Shown here: positions 28,446 through 36,430 of the stretch, in pieces
Layout: the number at the start of each line of letters is the position of its first letter
How positions within the stretch are numbered: the stretch's first letter is position 1
Assembly (NCBI RefSeq): GCF_900109825.1
Contig: NZ_FOBL01000013.1
Location: 1-64,000, forward strand
DNA length: 64,000 nucleotides
Source: Alkalibacterium putridalgicola
GTDB taxonomy: Bacteria; Bacillota; Bacilli; Lactobacillales; Carnobacteriaceae_A
Reading direction: 5' to 3'
The notes under the pieces: model-generated
Database searches by the model: none
The model's input: only the letters and a program-made list of their open reading frames with translations
Told to the model about the DNA's origin: nothing
Position numbers and translations under genes: made by a program

Positions 28446-29396
28446 ATGCTTATGAAGAAATGGTTATTAACGACAGGGACGCTCATGACCCTGATGATAC
28501 TTGGAGCATGTGCTCAGACTGAAGAGGATCCAGCTAATGAACCGGGTCAGGCAGAGGTCGACCAATCTGAGGATACATCATCAGAGGAGAACGATACAGA
28601 TGAGATGGAAAATCAGCCGGAAGAAAGTGATGACGAAACAGAAAATCCATCAAATGAAGATAACGGCAATCCCGAAACAGAGGAAGATGTCGAAGAAACG
28701 AACGAAACTGATTCAGGGGATACAGGTAAAGCGAACAATGATGAAGAAGAGCAGACAGACGCTTCAGAGAACGAGGGACCTAAACTTGATCTAGAAGAGG
28801 ACATCCTGAACCCTAACAGTTTAGCAGTACTGGTGAATAAGAAATATAGCCTGCCTGAAGATTATGTACCAGAAAACTTGGTGACAGTTGAAGTACCTAC
28901 TGTCCTGCCGAATCCAGAAATCAAGCAGATGAGAGAAGCTGCCGCAGATGCATTGAAGGAAATGTTTGATGCGGCTGAAGAAGAAGGAGTGATCCTTCAT
29001 GCACGATCAGGTTATCGCTCTTATAATACTCAGGTCCAGCTGTTTCGAAATTATGCATCCAATCATGGAGAGGAAGCTGCAAACAAATACAGTGCCAGAG
29101 CTGGAGAGAGTGAACACCAAACGGGACTGGTCATGGATGTCACCAGTGAAAGTGTGAACCTTCAAATCACATCAGATTTCGGTGAAACAGAAGAAGGTCA
29201 ATGGGTAAAAGAGAATGCACATGAATATGGCTTCATCATAAGATACCCGAAAGGAAAATCTGATATCACTGGTTATGTTTATGAACCCTGGCATCTGCGC
29301 TATTTGGGGGAAGAACTGGCCACTGATGTCTATGCAAGCGGCCTGACCTATGAAGAATACTTAGTTGAGAGGGGATTAGACATTGAGATCCAATAA
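28446..29396 (+). CDS. M15 family D-alanyl-D-alanine carboxypeptidase, lipoprotein
   Basis: A 316-residue exported lipoprotein. The lipobox LGAC gives lipidated Cys22. Residues 24-117 form a low-complexity linker dominated by Glu, Asp, Asn and Thr. The catalytic VanY-like domain (about 120-310) has the zinc motif SEHQTGLVMD (His224, Asp231), the third ligand in EPWHLRY (His283), and SGYRSYNTQ. It trims the terminal D-alanine from cell-wall stem peptides. AAAGGAGATT precedes the ATG. The 3' end overlaps the CapA-type gene by 14 bases. Confidence 0.93.
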   Translation: MLMKKWLLTTGTLMTLMILGACAQTEEDPANEPGQAEVDQSEDTSSEENDTDEMENQPEESDDETENPSNEDNGNPETEEDVEETNETDSGDTGKANNDEEEQTDASENEGPKLDLEEDILNPNSLAVLVNKKYSLPEDYVPENLVTVEVPTVLPNPEIKQMREAAADALKEMFDAAEEEGVILHARSGYRSYNTQVQLFRNYASNHGEEAANKYSARAGESEHQTGLVMDVTSESVNLQITSDFGETEEGQWVKENAHEYGFIIRYPKGKSDITGYVYEPWHLRYLGEELATDVYASGLTYEEYLVERGLDIEIQ

Positions 29397-30705
29397 TAGA
29401 AGAAGCAGTAAACGAACGGGCATCATACTGGCCATCGTTGTTCTGATCATTGTCGTCCTTGGGGCTGGTATTTTTATTTATGCCAATCCGTTTGAAACTA
29501 ACGAGAATACAGCCGAGACCACAGAAGAAGTCGAAGAAACACCGGAGAATTCCGGTGACGATCAGACAAGTGAAAATGGCGAAAATGATGAAACAGACGA
29601 AGGGGATGCAACTGCCCAGGAGCCCGAAGAACCTGAAGAAACATTCATCGATATCCAGATTTCTGCCGTAGGTGATGTCATGGCTCACGGCAACCAGTTG
29701 ATCGCGGCAAAAAATAACCCGGAAGGTGTCTATAACTTCAACTCGGTTTTTGAAGATATCAAGCCGTTTATCGAAGAAGCGGATCTGGCACTGGCAAATC
29801 TGGAAACGACGCTGGCAGGAGATTCTAGAGAGTACAGCGGCTATCCTCTATTCAATGCACCGGATGCACTGGCTGATGCTCTTTTATATGCCGGTTTCGA
29901 CACGATCGTCACAGCGAATAATCATAGTCTGGATACACGGGCAGAAGGCTTGAGACGAACGGCTGAAGTGATCGAAGAAAAAGGAATGGATGCCATAGGT
30001 ACATTCAGTTCCCCTCCTGACCCGGATGAACGTTATTTGATCAAAGATGTTGAAGGAATCAAGGTAGCAATAATCGGCTATACAGAACATTTGAATGGAC
30101 TTGATTCTCAGTATTCTGCTGAAGAAGTCGACGCAATGGTCAATACGATAGATGAAGCGCAAATGGTTGCTGATATTGAGAATGTCAAAACACATGATCC
30201 GGATATCATTGTAGCTTATATGCACTGGGGCAGTGAATATTCCCGAGATCCCAATTCAATACAGACAACCAATGCTGAAATTCTGGCTCGTGAAGGTGTA
30301 GATATTATTTTTGGCAGTCACCCGCATGTGGTCCACGAAGCAGAATTCATTGAAGTCGATGGCAACGAAGCATTTGTCACTTATTCGCTGGGTAACTTTG
30401 TATCCAATCAGCGTAGAGAAACACTGGGCGAAGGAATGGAGCCGACAGAAGACGGAACTATTGTAAATGTTGATATTCAGAAAAATGAACAGACTGGGGA
30501 AACAACGATCGAAAGTGTAGACTTTATACCGACCTGGGTCTACCGTCACAGTGATACAGGAAGCGCACCGTATACGTATCGTATCCTTCCGATAGAATCT
30601 GCCTTGGAGGACTCAAACTTGTCTGAAAGCTACAAAGAACGTATGAGAGGGTCTTATGAAAGAACAAGGGATAGAATCAACATGGATGAGCCGGATACAG
30701 AATAA
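29383..30705 (+). CDS. CapA-family metallophosphoesterase-like membrane protein
   Basis: A 440-residue protein with one N-terminal transmembrane anchor (about 12-34), an acidic linker (about 37-87, Glu/Asp/Thr-rich) and an external CapA domain. The metal-site motifs are SAVGDVMAHG (about 94-103), ANLETTL, TANNHSLD, AYMHWGSEY and FGSHPHVV. CapA members are associated with polyglutamate capsule anchoring or wall-linked phosphoester chemistry; no capB or capC gene is present here, so polyglutamate synthesis is not implied. TTG start at 29383 with GAGAGGGG eight bases upstream, inside the end of the peptidase gene, so translation is coupled. Confidence 0.9.
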   Translation: MRSNNRRSSKRTGIILAIVVLIIVVLGAGIFIYANPFETNENTAETTEEVEETPENSGDDQTSENGENDETDEGDATAQEPEEPEETFIDIQISAVGDVMAHGNQLIAAKNNPEGVYNFNSVFEDIKPFIEEADLALANLETTLAGDSREYSGYPLFNAPDALADALLYAGFDTIVTANNHSLDTRAEGLRRTAEVIEEKGMDAIGTFSSPPDPDERYLIKDVEGIKVAIIGYTEHLNGLDSQYSAEEVDAMVNTIDEAQMVADIENVKTHDPDIIVAYMHWGSEYSRDPNSIQTTNAEILAREGVDIIFGSHPHVVHEAEFIEVDGNEAFVTYSLGNFVSNQRRETLGEGMEPTEDGTIVNVDIQKNEQTGETTIESVDFIPTWVYRHSDTGSAPYTYRILPIESALEDSNLSESYKERMRGSYERTRDRINMDEPDTE

Positions 30706-30736
30706 GTATGATCTGAGTATATATCTTGATAGCTTG

Positions 30737-30774
30737 AAAAGCGGATGCCGGGGAGACCTGGATCCGCTTTTTTG
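30737..30774 (+). terminator. Rho-independent terminator after the CapA-type gene
   Basis: AAAAGCGGAT (30737-30746) pairs with ATCCGCTTTT (30762-30771) and is followed by further T. Confidence 0.88.
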
Positions 30775-30834
30775 TGACTTATCGATGCGCCGACTTTGAT
30801 AAATTTAGAGGACGTAGTATGACTTTCTCCTGTG

Positions 30835-30852
30835 AACGATTTATTTATCGTT
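30835..30852. promoter_or_regulatory. Candidate operator 1 of the DUF2975/HTH pair
   Basis: AACGAT and ATCGTT form a dyad with a 6-base spacer. It contains the half-site ATTTATCG (30843-30850), which recurs inverted in operator 2. Confidence 0.4.
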
Positions 30853-30887
30853 TAACATTCATTAACTTTTATTTAAGTTCAACAATT

Positions 30888-30921
30888 ATTTATTGATATT
30901 CGATAAATATAGAGATAAAAT
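30888..30921 (+). promoter_or_regulatory. Promoter with overlapping candidate operator 2
   Basis: TTGATA (30893-30898) and TAAAAT (30916-30921) have an ideal 17-base spacer. The -35 box sits inside a 21-base dyad, ATTTATTGA-N3-TCGATAAAT (30888-30908, 8 of 9 pairs), as expected for repression by the HTH protein encoded downstream. Confidence 0.55.
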
Positions 30922-30953
30922 GAAGGAAATGACTTAAACAGGAGTGTATGTAT

Positions 30954-31433
30954 ATGAAGAAAGAAACATGGGTATTAAAGATTGCTGTCATATTTATTAT
31001 GTTACCGGTCTTAGCTATTATAGTTTTCGGTTTTCCGGCAATCATCCGTGATGCGGCAGAGAGCAGTATGCAGATGGCGATCGTACTGTATGGCATTCTT
31101 GCAGCATTATCACTCAGTATTTTCCCATTCGCAGCGGCTTTATTTCAATCATTTAAACTGCTGAATTATATTGACCACAATGAAGCCTTTTCAGATAAAT
31201 CAGTCGATGCATTGAGAAAAATCAAGCGTTACGCCTTTTCCATTGCTGCTGTTCATGTATTGAGCTTTCCACTCTATTTCATTGTAGGTGAAGTGGACGA
31301 TGCACCTGGAGTCATTCTGATTGGGCTCATGTTTGTTTCAGCACCGGCAGTCATCGCTGTTTTTGCAGCAGTTCTGGAAAAACTACTGGAAAATGCTTTA
31401 GATATAAAAAGAGACAACGAGTTAACGATATGA
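30954..31433 (+). CDS. DUF2975 membrane protein
   Basis: A 159-residue protein with four predicted transmembrane helices (about 7-27, 42-62, 90-112 and 122-145). It matches the DUF2975 family, which is regularly encoded next to a YozG-like Cro/C1 regulator, as here (11 bases upstream of it). The function is unknown; the pairing suggests a membrane partner or sensor for the regulator. Start 30954 is used because AGGAG lies nine bases upstream; an ATG at 30948 is too close to it. Confidence 0.85.
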   Translation: MKKETWVLKIAVIFIMLPVLAIIVFGFPAIIRDAAESSMQMAIVLYGILAALSLSIFPFAAALFQSFKLLNYIDHNEAFSDKSVDALRKIKRYAFSIAAVHVLSFPLYFIVGEVDDAPGVILIGLMFVSAPAVIAVFAAVLEKLLENALDIKRDNELTI

Positions 31434-31443
31434 GGGGGTTCCT

Positions 31444-31659
31444 ATGGCTATACAAGTAAACTTAGATGTTATGCTGGCAAAACGAAAGATGAGTGTCACA
31501 GAACTCTCAGAAGAAGTGGGTATCACACTTTCAAATATTTCCATTTTAAAAACGGGAAAGGCAAAAGCAATACGGTTCTCAACACTCAATAAAATCTGTC
31601 AGGTTCTTGAGTGTCAACCTGGAGATATCCTTGAGTATATAGATGAAGAAGATCAGTAA
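31444..31659 (+). CDS. Cro/C1-type helix-turn-helix regulator (YozG-like)
   Basis: A 71-residue DNA-binding protein that is essentially one XRE-type HTH domain. LDVMLAKRKMSVTELSEEVGITLSNISILKTGKAKAIR contains the HTH, of which ELSEEVGITLSNISILKTG is the core, and it ends in CQVLECQPGDILEYI. It is coupled to the DUF2975 gene and probably regulates the pair by binding the dyads at 30835 and 30888. The ribosome site is GAGGGGG. Confidence 0.93.
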   Translation: MAIQVNLDVMLAKRKMSVTELSEEVGITLSNISILKTGKAKAIRFSTLNKICQVLECQPGDILEYIDEEDQ

Positions 31660-31813
31660 CTTCAAGAGGTATAAGTTTTATATCGATTTCCTTTAAAAAG
31701 GATTCTAAAAAGAGAGAACGAGCAAGTTAATAGTCTAGGCTGAATATTCCCTATATAATAGATTTAATCGAAAGCATCTGATATGTACCACTAACCTATA
31801 TGGAGGGAATTTC

Positions 31814-33262
31814 ATGTCTACCAACACTAAAAATCTAACGATCGTTCAAATGAACGATACTCATGCTTATTTTGACTTGCATCCGGAATGGTTTTTTGAA
31901 AATGATCAGTTTGTTTACCGTAAAGCGGGCGGTTATGCCCGAATTGCTACTCTTTTAAAAGAAATACGAGAAAATTCCAACGATGTTCTTTTTTGTGATA
32001 ACGGAGACACACTGAATGGAACGATGCCGGCAGTACGGTCGGAAGGTGAAGCTGTCATCCCAGTTTTAAATGAACTGGGCATCGATGCGATGACACTGCA
32101 TTGGGAATTTGGTCACGGCCCGGAAACGCTTATCGAAAAATCAAAGAAACTAAAGGTTCCCATGCTCGCCGACAATGTGTACAAACTGGACGACGATAAG
32201 CGTCTCTTCCCGGCAAGCATTGTAAAGGAATATGGTGACTTGAGCGTTGGTATCATTGGTATTGCGTCCAACATCGTTGACAAGACCATGCCTGATTCGT
32301 TCAGCAAAGGGCTCAGGTTCACACTAGGTAAAGATGAACTGACTGAAATCATTCGTGACCTTAAAGAAAATAAAAAAGCTGACCTGATCGTGCTGCTCTC
32401 TCATCTGGGCTTTCCTCAGGATATCAAGCTAGTCAATGAAATTGAGGGGATCGATGTATGCCTGAGCGGTCATACGCATAACCGCCTTTTTGAACCAGTT
32501 ATTGAAAACGACACGATAGTGATCCAGTCAGGCTGTCATGGCTCATTCCTCGGTCAGCTGGACTTGGAGGTAACGGACGGACGGATCACGGATTTCAGTC
32601 ATCAGCTGATCGAAGTGTCCGAAGACATCGAGCCCGATCCGAAAATTTCGAAAATTATTGAACAGTCCCTCTCTCCATACAAAGATGAGCTCGCTGCCGT
32701 TGTCGGAGAAACAAAATCAGCTTTGAATCGTGCAACGATGCTTGAATCGACGATGGATAACTTTCTTTTATCCGCGATAAAAGAAAGTACAGGAGCTCAG
32801 ATGGCCTTTTCTAATGGCTGGCGATATGGAGCCCCGATCGTTCCGGGACCAGTAACGATGAACGATTTGTATAATATCACACCTATGGATCCGCCTATCA
32901 TGACGGCTGATCTAACCGGACAAGAACTCCTTGATATGATCGAACAGAATCTGGAACGTTCATTTGCCTCTGATCCCTATGAGCAGATGGGTGGTTTCGT
33001 CAAACGTTCTTTAGGATTGAAGGTTTATATAAAGATCGAGAATCCAAAAGGGCATCGTATCCAGGCTCTATATGTAGGGGATGAGCCGGTCAAAAAGACC
33101 GAAACATATAAGGTCGCCTACATTACGAAACAAGGCGTTGGCGATGATTTCGGCAGCAATAAAGAAAGATTTAACATGCATGCAATTGAGAGCATGAAAG
33201 CATATCTTGAAAAGCATAGTCCAGTGACTATTGATTATCTCGACACTTACAAACCTGTATAA
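31814..33262 (+). CDS. Metallophosphatase/5'-nucleotidase family protein
   Basis: A 482-residue two-domain enzyme. The N-terminal calcineurin-like metallophosphoesterase (about 8-235) has MNDTHAY, DNGDTLNG, VLLSHLG and LSGHTHNRL. The C-terminal 5'-nucleotidase substrate domain (about 300-450) contains FSNGWRYGAPI. The usual GNHEFDYG motif is replaced by LHWEFGHG, a variant known from SoxB-like members. It has no signal peptide, so it is predicted to be cytoplasmic. The likely reaction is hydrolysis of nucleotide or related phosphoesters; the exact substrate is unknown. TGGAGGGAAT precedes the ATG. Confidence 0.88.
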   Translation: MSTNTKNLTIVQMNDTHAYFDLHPEWFFENDQFVYRKAGGYARIATLLKEIRENSNDVLFCDNGDTLNGTMPAVRSEGEAVIPVLNELGIDAMTLHWEFGHGPETLIEKSKKLKVPMLADNVYKLDDDKRLFPASIVKEYGDLSVGIIGIASNIVDKTMPDSFSKGLRFTLGKDELTEIIRDLKENKKADLIVLLSHLGFPQDIKLVNEIEGIDVCLSGHTHNRLFEPVIENDTIVIQSGCHGSFLGQLDLEVTDGRITDFSHQLIEVSEDIEPDPKISKIIEQSLSPYKDELAAVVGETKSALNRATMLESTMDNFLLSAIKESTGAQMAFSNGWRYGAPIVPGPVTMNDLYNITPMDPPIMTADLTGQELLDMIEQNLERSFASDPYEQMGGFVKRSLGLKVYIKIENPKGHRIQALYVGDEPVKKTETYKVAYITKQGVGDDFGSNKERFNMHAIESMKAYLEKHSPVTIDYLDTYKPV

Positions 33263-33281
33263 GAAAGATAGGTGAACGTTC

Positions 33282-33566
33282 ATTTTAGACCTTACTTTAT
33301 TCCAATCACTCCTGCTTGCAGCGATAGGGGCAGTGAATCTATTTACCCTTGCTCTGTTCTATGTCGATAAGCAGCGTGCGATAAAAAGAAAGTATCGTAT
33401 TCCTGAGAAGAAACTTCTAGTTTTTTCATTTGCCTTCGGGGGGCTCGGGGCATGGCTTGGAATGTTATTGTTCAGACATAAAACCAGACATCTGTTATTT
33501 AGAATCAGTCTCCCTGCAGCGGCACTGATCACGGTTTTAACAATCATCTTTGTATTGAACAAGTAA
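33282..33566 (+). CDS. DUF1294 membrane protein, probable ATT start
   Basis: A 94-residue membrane protein of the DUF1294 family: YVDKQRAIKRKYRIPEK, FGGLGAWLGMLLFRHKTRH, and a final hydrophobic segment. The reading frame offers no ATG, GTG or TTG that includes the first helix (LTLFQSLLLAAIGAVNLFTLALF). A GTG at 33333 would cut that helix and has no ribosome site. AGGTGA at 33270-33275 lies six bases before ATT at 33282, which would give the full family N-terminus, so a rare AUU start, or a mutated ATG, is inferred. Confidence 0.75.
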   Translation: MLDLTLFQSLLLAAIGAVNLFTLALFYVDKQRAIKRKYRIPEKKLLVFSFAFGGLGAWLGMLLFRHKTRHLLFRISLPAAALITVLTIIFVLNK

Positions 33567-33611
33567 AAAACCCCCAACCTGCGGAAGGATTTCTCAGGTT
33601 GGGTCTTTTTT
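33565..33611. terminator. Bidirectional terminator between DUF1294 and EAL genes
   Basis: CCCAACCTG (33573-33581) pairs with CAGGTTGGG (33595-33603). It is flanked by A6 on the left and a T-rich run on the right, between convergent genes. Confidence 0.85.
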
Positions 33612-33719
33612 GTAATCATTTATTGGACAGTCTGAAATTGTCTCATCGAGGATTGGATCATTTCTTTCAGGTTTAACCAGATGCCTGTCTTTCCGTTTCG
33701 GAACTGAGTCTTTTTGCTG

Positions 33720-34724
33720 TTAGAACTGATTTAAATCAATGACCTTTTCTTCGAGCGGATCTGGAAGAGGCTTTCCGAATAAATAGCCCTGAAATAAATC
33801 ATAACCTTTTTCTTTCAGCCACTTAAAGTCCTTTATATCTTCAATGCCTTCAGCTAAACACAAGGCACCGTACTTTTTGGCAGTACTTAAAAATGAACTG
33901 GCTATAGCCTGTTTTTTTGTAGAGCGACTCACACCTTGAGTAACAGTCATATCGAGTTTTATATAAGGAGGCTTTAACTCGTCAAGTAACCCAAGGGTAT
34001 TATAGCCTGATCCCACATCATCAAGAGCATAGTTAAATCCATTGTTCCGATAGTATGTCAGTATGGATTTCAAGTGTTCTACATCATCGACTTTCTCAGT
34101 CTCAACGACTTCAAAAATGAAACGACTACTCTCGATAGACAAACTTTCTGCTAGGGCAGTCGTTGTTCTCAAACAATACTCTGGCTCATAAATGGCCGTG
34201 GGGATGAAATTGATAAAGGCTTTTTGATGGTCGTACAATCGCTTGACCTGTCTGACTCCCTGCATCCGGCACAGACGGTCGAGTGCGAAAGTCCGGCCCC
34301 GCAATTTTGCGGCAGGGAAGACTTTATCCGGATAAATGATCGTCCCCTCATCGTCAAAAAATCTCGCCAGCATTTCATAAGCGTATATTTTGCCATTACG
34401 AGCAATGATCGGCTGGAAATACATCTGAATATTTTTAGATTCTATAAGATCATCAAGCCAAGAAGAATGACGGTATTCGTCGAAGCGGTCCAGAGACAAC
34501 CAGTCTTTGTAAGGTGCTTTGAAGAAAACCTTGGAATCGAGGTTCATTTCTCTTAAAAAATCCACTAAGTCATTGCTGGCTGTTTCAGTAGTATGTAAGA
34601 TATTTTTATTCCAGGTGTAGGAGGAGTTGTGGTGAATGAAATCTCGGATGATTATATCTTGCAAGTGTCGCGGCAATTTAAATGATAAGCCGCTCTCAGT
34701 TGACTGACAGTTGGGGCATTGCAT
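33720..34724 (-). CDS. EAL-domain cyclic-di-GMP phosphodiesterase
   Basis: A 334-residue protein with an N-terminal region of about 90 residues that starts CPNC and is otherwise unrecognised, then a full EAL domain (about 92-330). The catalytic signature appears complete: EML (for EAL), NFIP, EVVETE, LDDVGSGY, IKLDM, AEGIED and QGYLFGKP. It should hydrolyse cyclic di-GMP to pGpG in the cytoplasm. There is no GGDEF domain in the protein or window, so the source of the nucleotide lies elsewhere or is taken up by another role. The ATG at 34724 is preceded by AAGGAGAAT. Confidence 0.9.
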   Translation of the reverse strand: MQCPNCQSTESGLSFKLPRHLQDIIIRDFIHHNSSYTWNKNILHTTETASNDLVDFLREMNLDSKVFFKAPYKDWLSLDRFDEYRHSSWLDDLIESKNIQMYFQPIIARNGKIYAYEMLARFFDDEGTIIYPDKVFPAAKLRGRTFALDRLCRMQGVRQVKRLYDHQKAFINFIPTAIYEPEYCLRTTTALAESLSIESSRFIFEVVETEKVDDVEHLKSILTYYRNNGFNYALDDVGSGYNTLGLLDELKPPYIKLDMTVTQGVSRSTKKQAIASSFLSTAKKYGALCLAEGIEDIKDFKWLKEKGYDLFQGYLFGKPLPDPLEEKVIDLNQF

Positions 34725-34783
34725 AATTATTCTCCTTTTTATACTATTTTATCATCAATAGAGATAAAAAGGTATGATGAAAT

Positions 34784-34820
34784 CAAAAAGGGAGTCCAGG
34801 TAGATCTACCCACCTGGACT
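34784..34820 (-). terminator. Terminator of the lmo0937-type gene
   Basis: On the minus strand AGTCCAGGT and ACCTGGACT (34812-34820 with 34792-34800) form a stem followed by CCCTTTTTG. Confidence 0.75.
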
Positions 34821-34847
34821 GCTTTAAGTTAGTAATATATCACTCTG

Positions 34848-34994
34848 TCACGGTTTTCTTCTGCCAGAAATCATGTTCCAGATAAAGACCAGTAAGGCAA
34901 TGACAAGAAGAATATGGATTATTCCGCCTCCAATTTCAAAAATCAGTCCTAATAGCCAGAACAGGATCAATAACCCAATCAGTGTCCACAACAT
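34848..34994 (-). CDS. lmo0937-family small membrane protein
   Basis: A 48-residue protein with two hydrophobic segments separated by the family signature GLIFEIGGGIIHILLVIA, ending in the basic tail SGRRKP. The length and pattern match the lmo0937 family of very small membrane proteins common in Listeria, Bacillus and lactic acid bacteria and often stress-induced. AGGAGGT lies six bases before the ATG at 34994. Function unknown. Confidence 0.9.
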   Translation of the reverse strand: MLWTLIGLLILFWLLGLIFEIGGGIIHILLVIALLVFIWNMISGRRKP

Positions 34995-35148
34995 TGTATG
35001 ACCTCCTCATTTTTTGATAATTTTATTATACCAAATAACTTTTATATTTATGAATAATAAGCCTCGTCTATTCAGTTCTTATTATTCGTTTCAAGTGATT
35101 GTGAATGGTAAACTTATAGTAGATAACTATTGAGAGAAGGAGAGGCAC

Positions 35149-36408
35149 ATGAGTATAGGCTATGCATGTTTGACGAAGGGCGTACCGGAAGCCAATTACA
35201 AAACTTGTCGAAAAAGTAATGCGACAAACGAAAATCTGATATCTCTGATCGAACATAACCTCAATGTTTTAGAAAGGATGATCGATTATAATCACCAGGA
35301 GGGTATCAGGCTATTTCGTATCAGTTCGGATATCATCCCCTTCGGTTCGGACTTCCTTGTCAATGATTTGGACTGGACAAAATTATTTGAAGTTTCATTT
35401 ACCCAGATTGGTGAGAAGATAAAACGCTACGGTATTCGGGTATCGATGCATCCCGGTCAGTATACCGTTTTGAACTCACCCAGAAAAGAAGTGGTGGACC
35501 GTGCGATCGATGACCTTACATACCACACACTTTTTCTGAATGCTCTGGGCGTGGATGCAGAGAGTAAACTCATTCTGCATGTTGGCGGTGTCTATGGTGA
35601 CAAATCAAGTGCGATGGACCGATTTGCGGTTGTCTATGAACAATTGGATAACCGCATAAAAGAGCGGCTCATCATTGAAAATGATGACCGGTCCTATACG
35701 ATCGAAGATGTATTGTCTCTAAGCCGGCGGACTGGCGCCCCTGTCGTGTATGATAATCTTCATCACAGGTTGAATAACGATGGCGAGCTCTACTCGGATG
35801 CTTATTGGATAAATAAAGCAAAAAAGACCTGGCACAAAAAAGACGGCCGTCCCAAAGTACATTATTCCCAGCAGCAGCTGAATGGAAGAGAAGGGGCCCA
35901 TTCCCAATTTATACGCATCGATGAATTTATGGCTTTCTATGAAGAGGTCAAACCGTGTGATGTGGATATTATGCTGGAAGTAAAAGACAAGAACCTTTCC
36001 GCAGTTAAGTGCCATTTAGCCACAACGACTGAACCTAAAATAAAGGATCTGGAAAAAGAATGGTCACGCTATAAGTACACAGTACTGGAACGCTCCCCTG
36101 AGATTTATGCAAGTATAAGAAATCTATTAAAAGATAAGTCTTCCTATCCCGTGATTCAGTTTTATCGTCTGATCGAAGCAGCGCTCAGTCAGGATATCGA
36201 TATGAATAAAGCGATAAACAGTCTGGATCATGTATGGGGCTATCTGAATAAACAAGCCACAGCGAAAGAGAAAGAGCGGTATCGGAAATATAAAGCTGAT
36301 ATTTTGGAAGAACCGATGAATCTCGACAGAGTCAAACGCTTTTTATATAAACTGGCATTAAAGTATAACGAGGCTTATCTGCTTGGATCCTTATATTTCG
36401 AATTATAG
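35149..36408 (+). CDS. uvsE: UV DNA damage endonuclease UvsE/UvdE
   Basis: A 419-residue TIM-barrel endonuclease that nicks DNA 5' to UV photoproducts and starts alternative excision repair. Family motifs are SIGYACLTKG, LFRISSDIIPFGS, SMHPGQYTVLNSP, LILHVGGVYGDK, IENDDRSYT, VVYDNLHH and DIMLEVKDKN. The metal-binding His, Glu and Asp residues lie in the last five of these. The roughly 110-residue C-terminal helical extension matches the longer Firmicute form. AAGGAGAGG precedes the ATG. It is followed 22 bases later by a tryptophan-rich sensory protein, probably in one transcript. Confidence 0.95.
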   Translation: MSIGYACLTKGVPEANYKTCRKSNATNENLISLIEHNLNVLERMIDYNHQEGIRLFRISSDIIPFGSDFLVNDLDWTKLFEVSFTQIGEKIKRYGIRVSMHPGQYTVLNSPRKEVVDRAIDDLTYHTLFLNALGVDAESKLILHVGGVYGDKSSAMDRFAVVYEQLDNRIKERLIIENDDRSYTIEDVLSLSRRTGAPVVYDNLHHRLNNDGELYSDAYWINKAKKTWHKKDGRPKVHYSQQQLNGREGAHSQFIRIDEFMAFYEEVKPCDVDIMLEVKDKNLSAVKCHLATTTEPKIKDLEKEWSRYKYTVLERSPEIYASIRNLLKDKSSYPVIQFYRLIEAALSQDIDMNKAINSLDHVWGYLNKQATAKEKERYRKYKADILEEPMNLDRVKRFLYKLALKYNEAYLLGSLYFEL

Positions 36409-36430
36409 GACTTTAGAGGAGGGTATAACA

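Noticed and set aside
29266-30549. Antisense open frames over the CapA-type gene
   Set aside because: They are shadows of biased codon use in the real gene; their residue make-up is unlike real protein.
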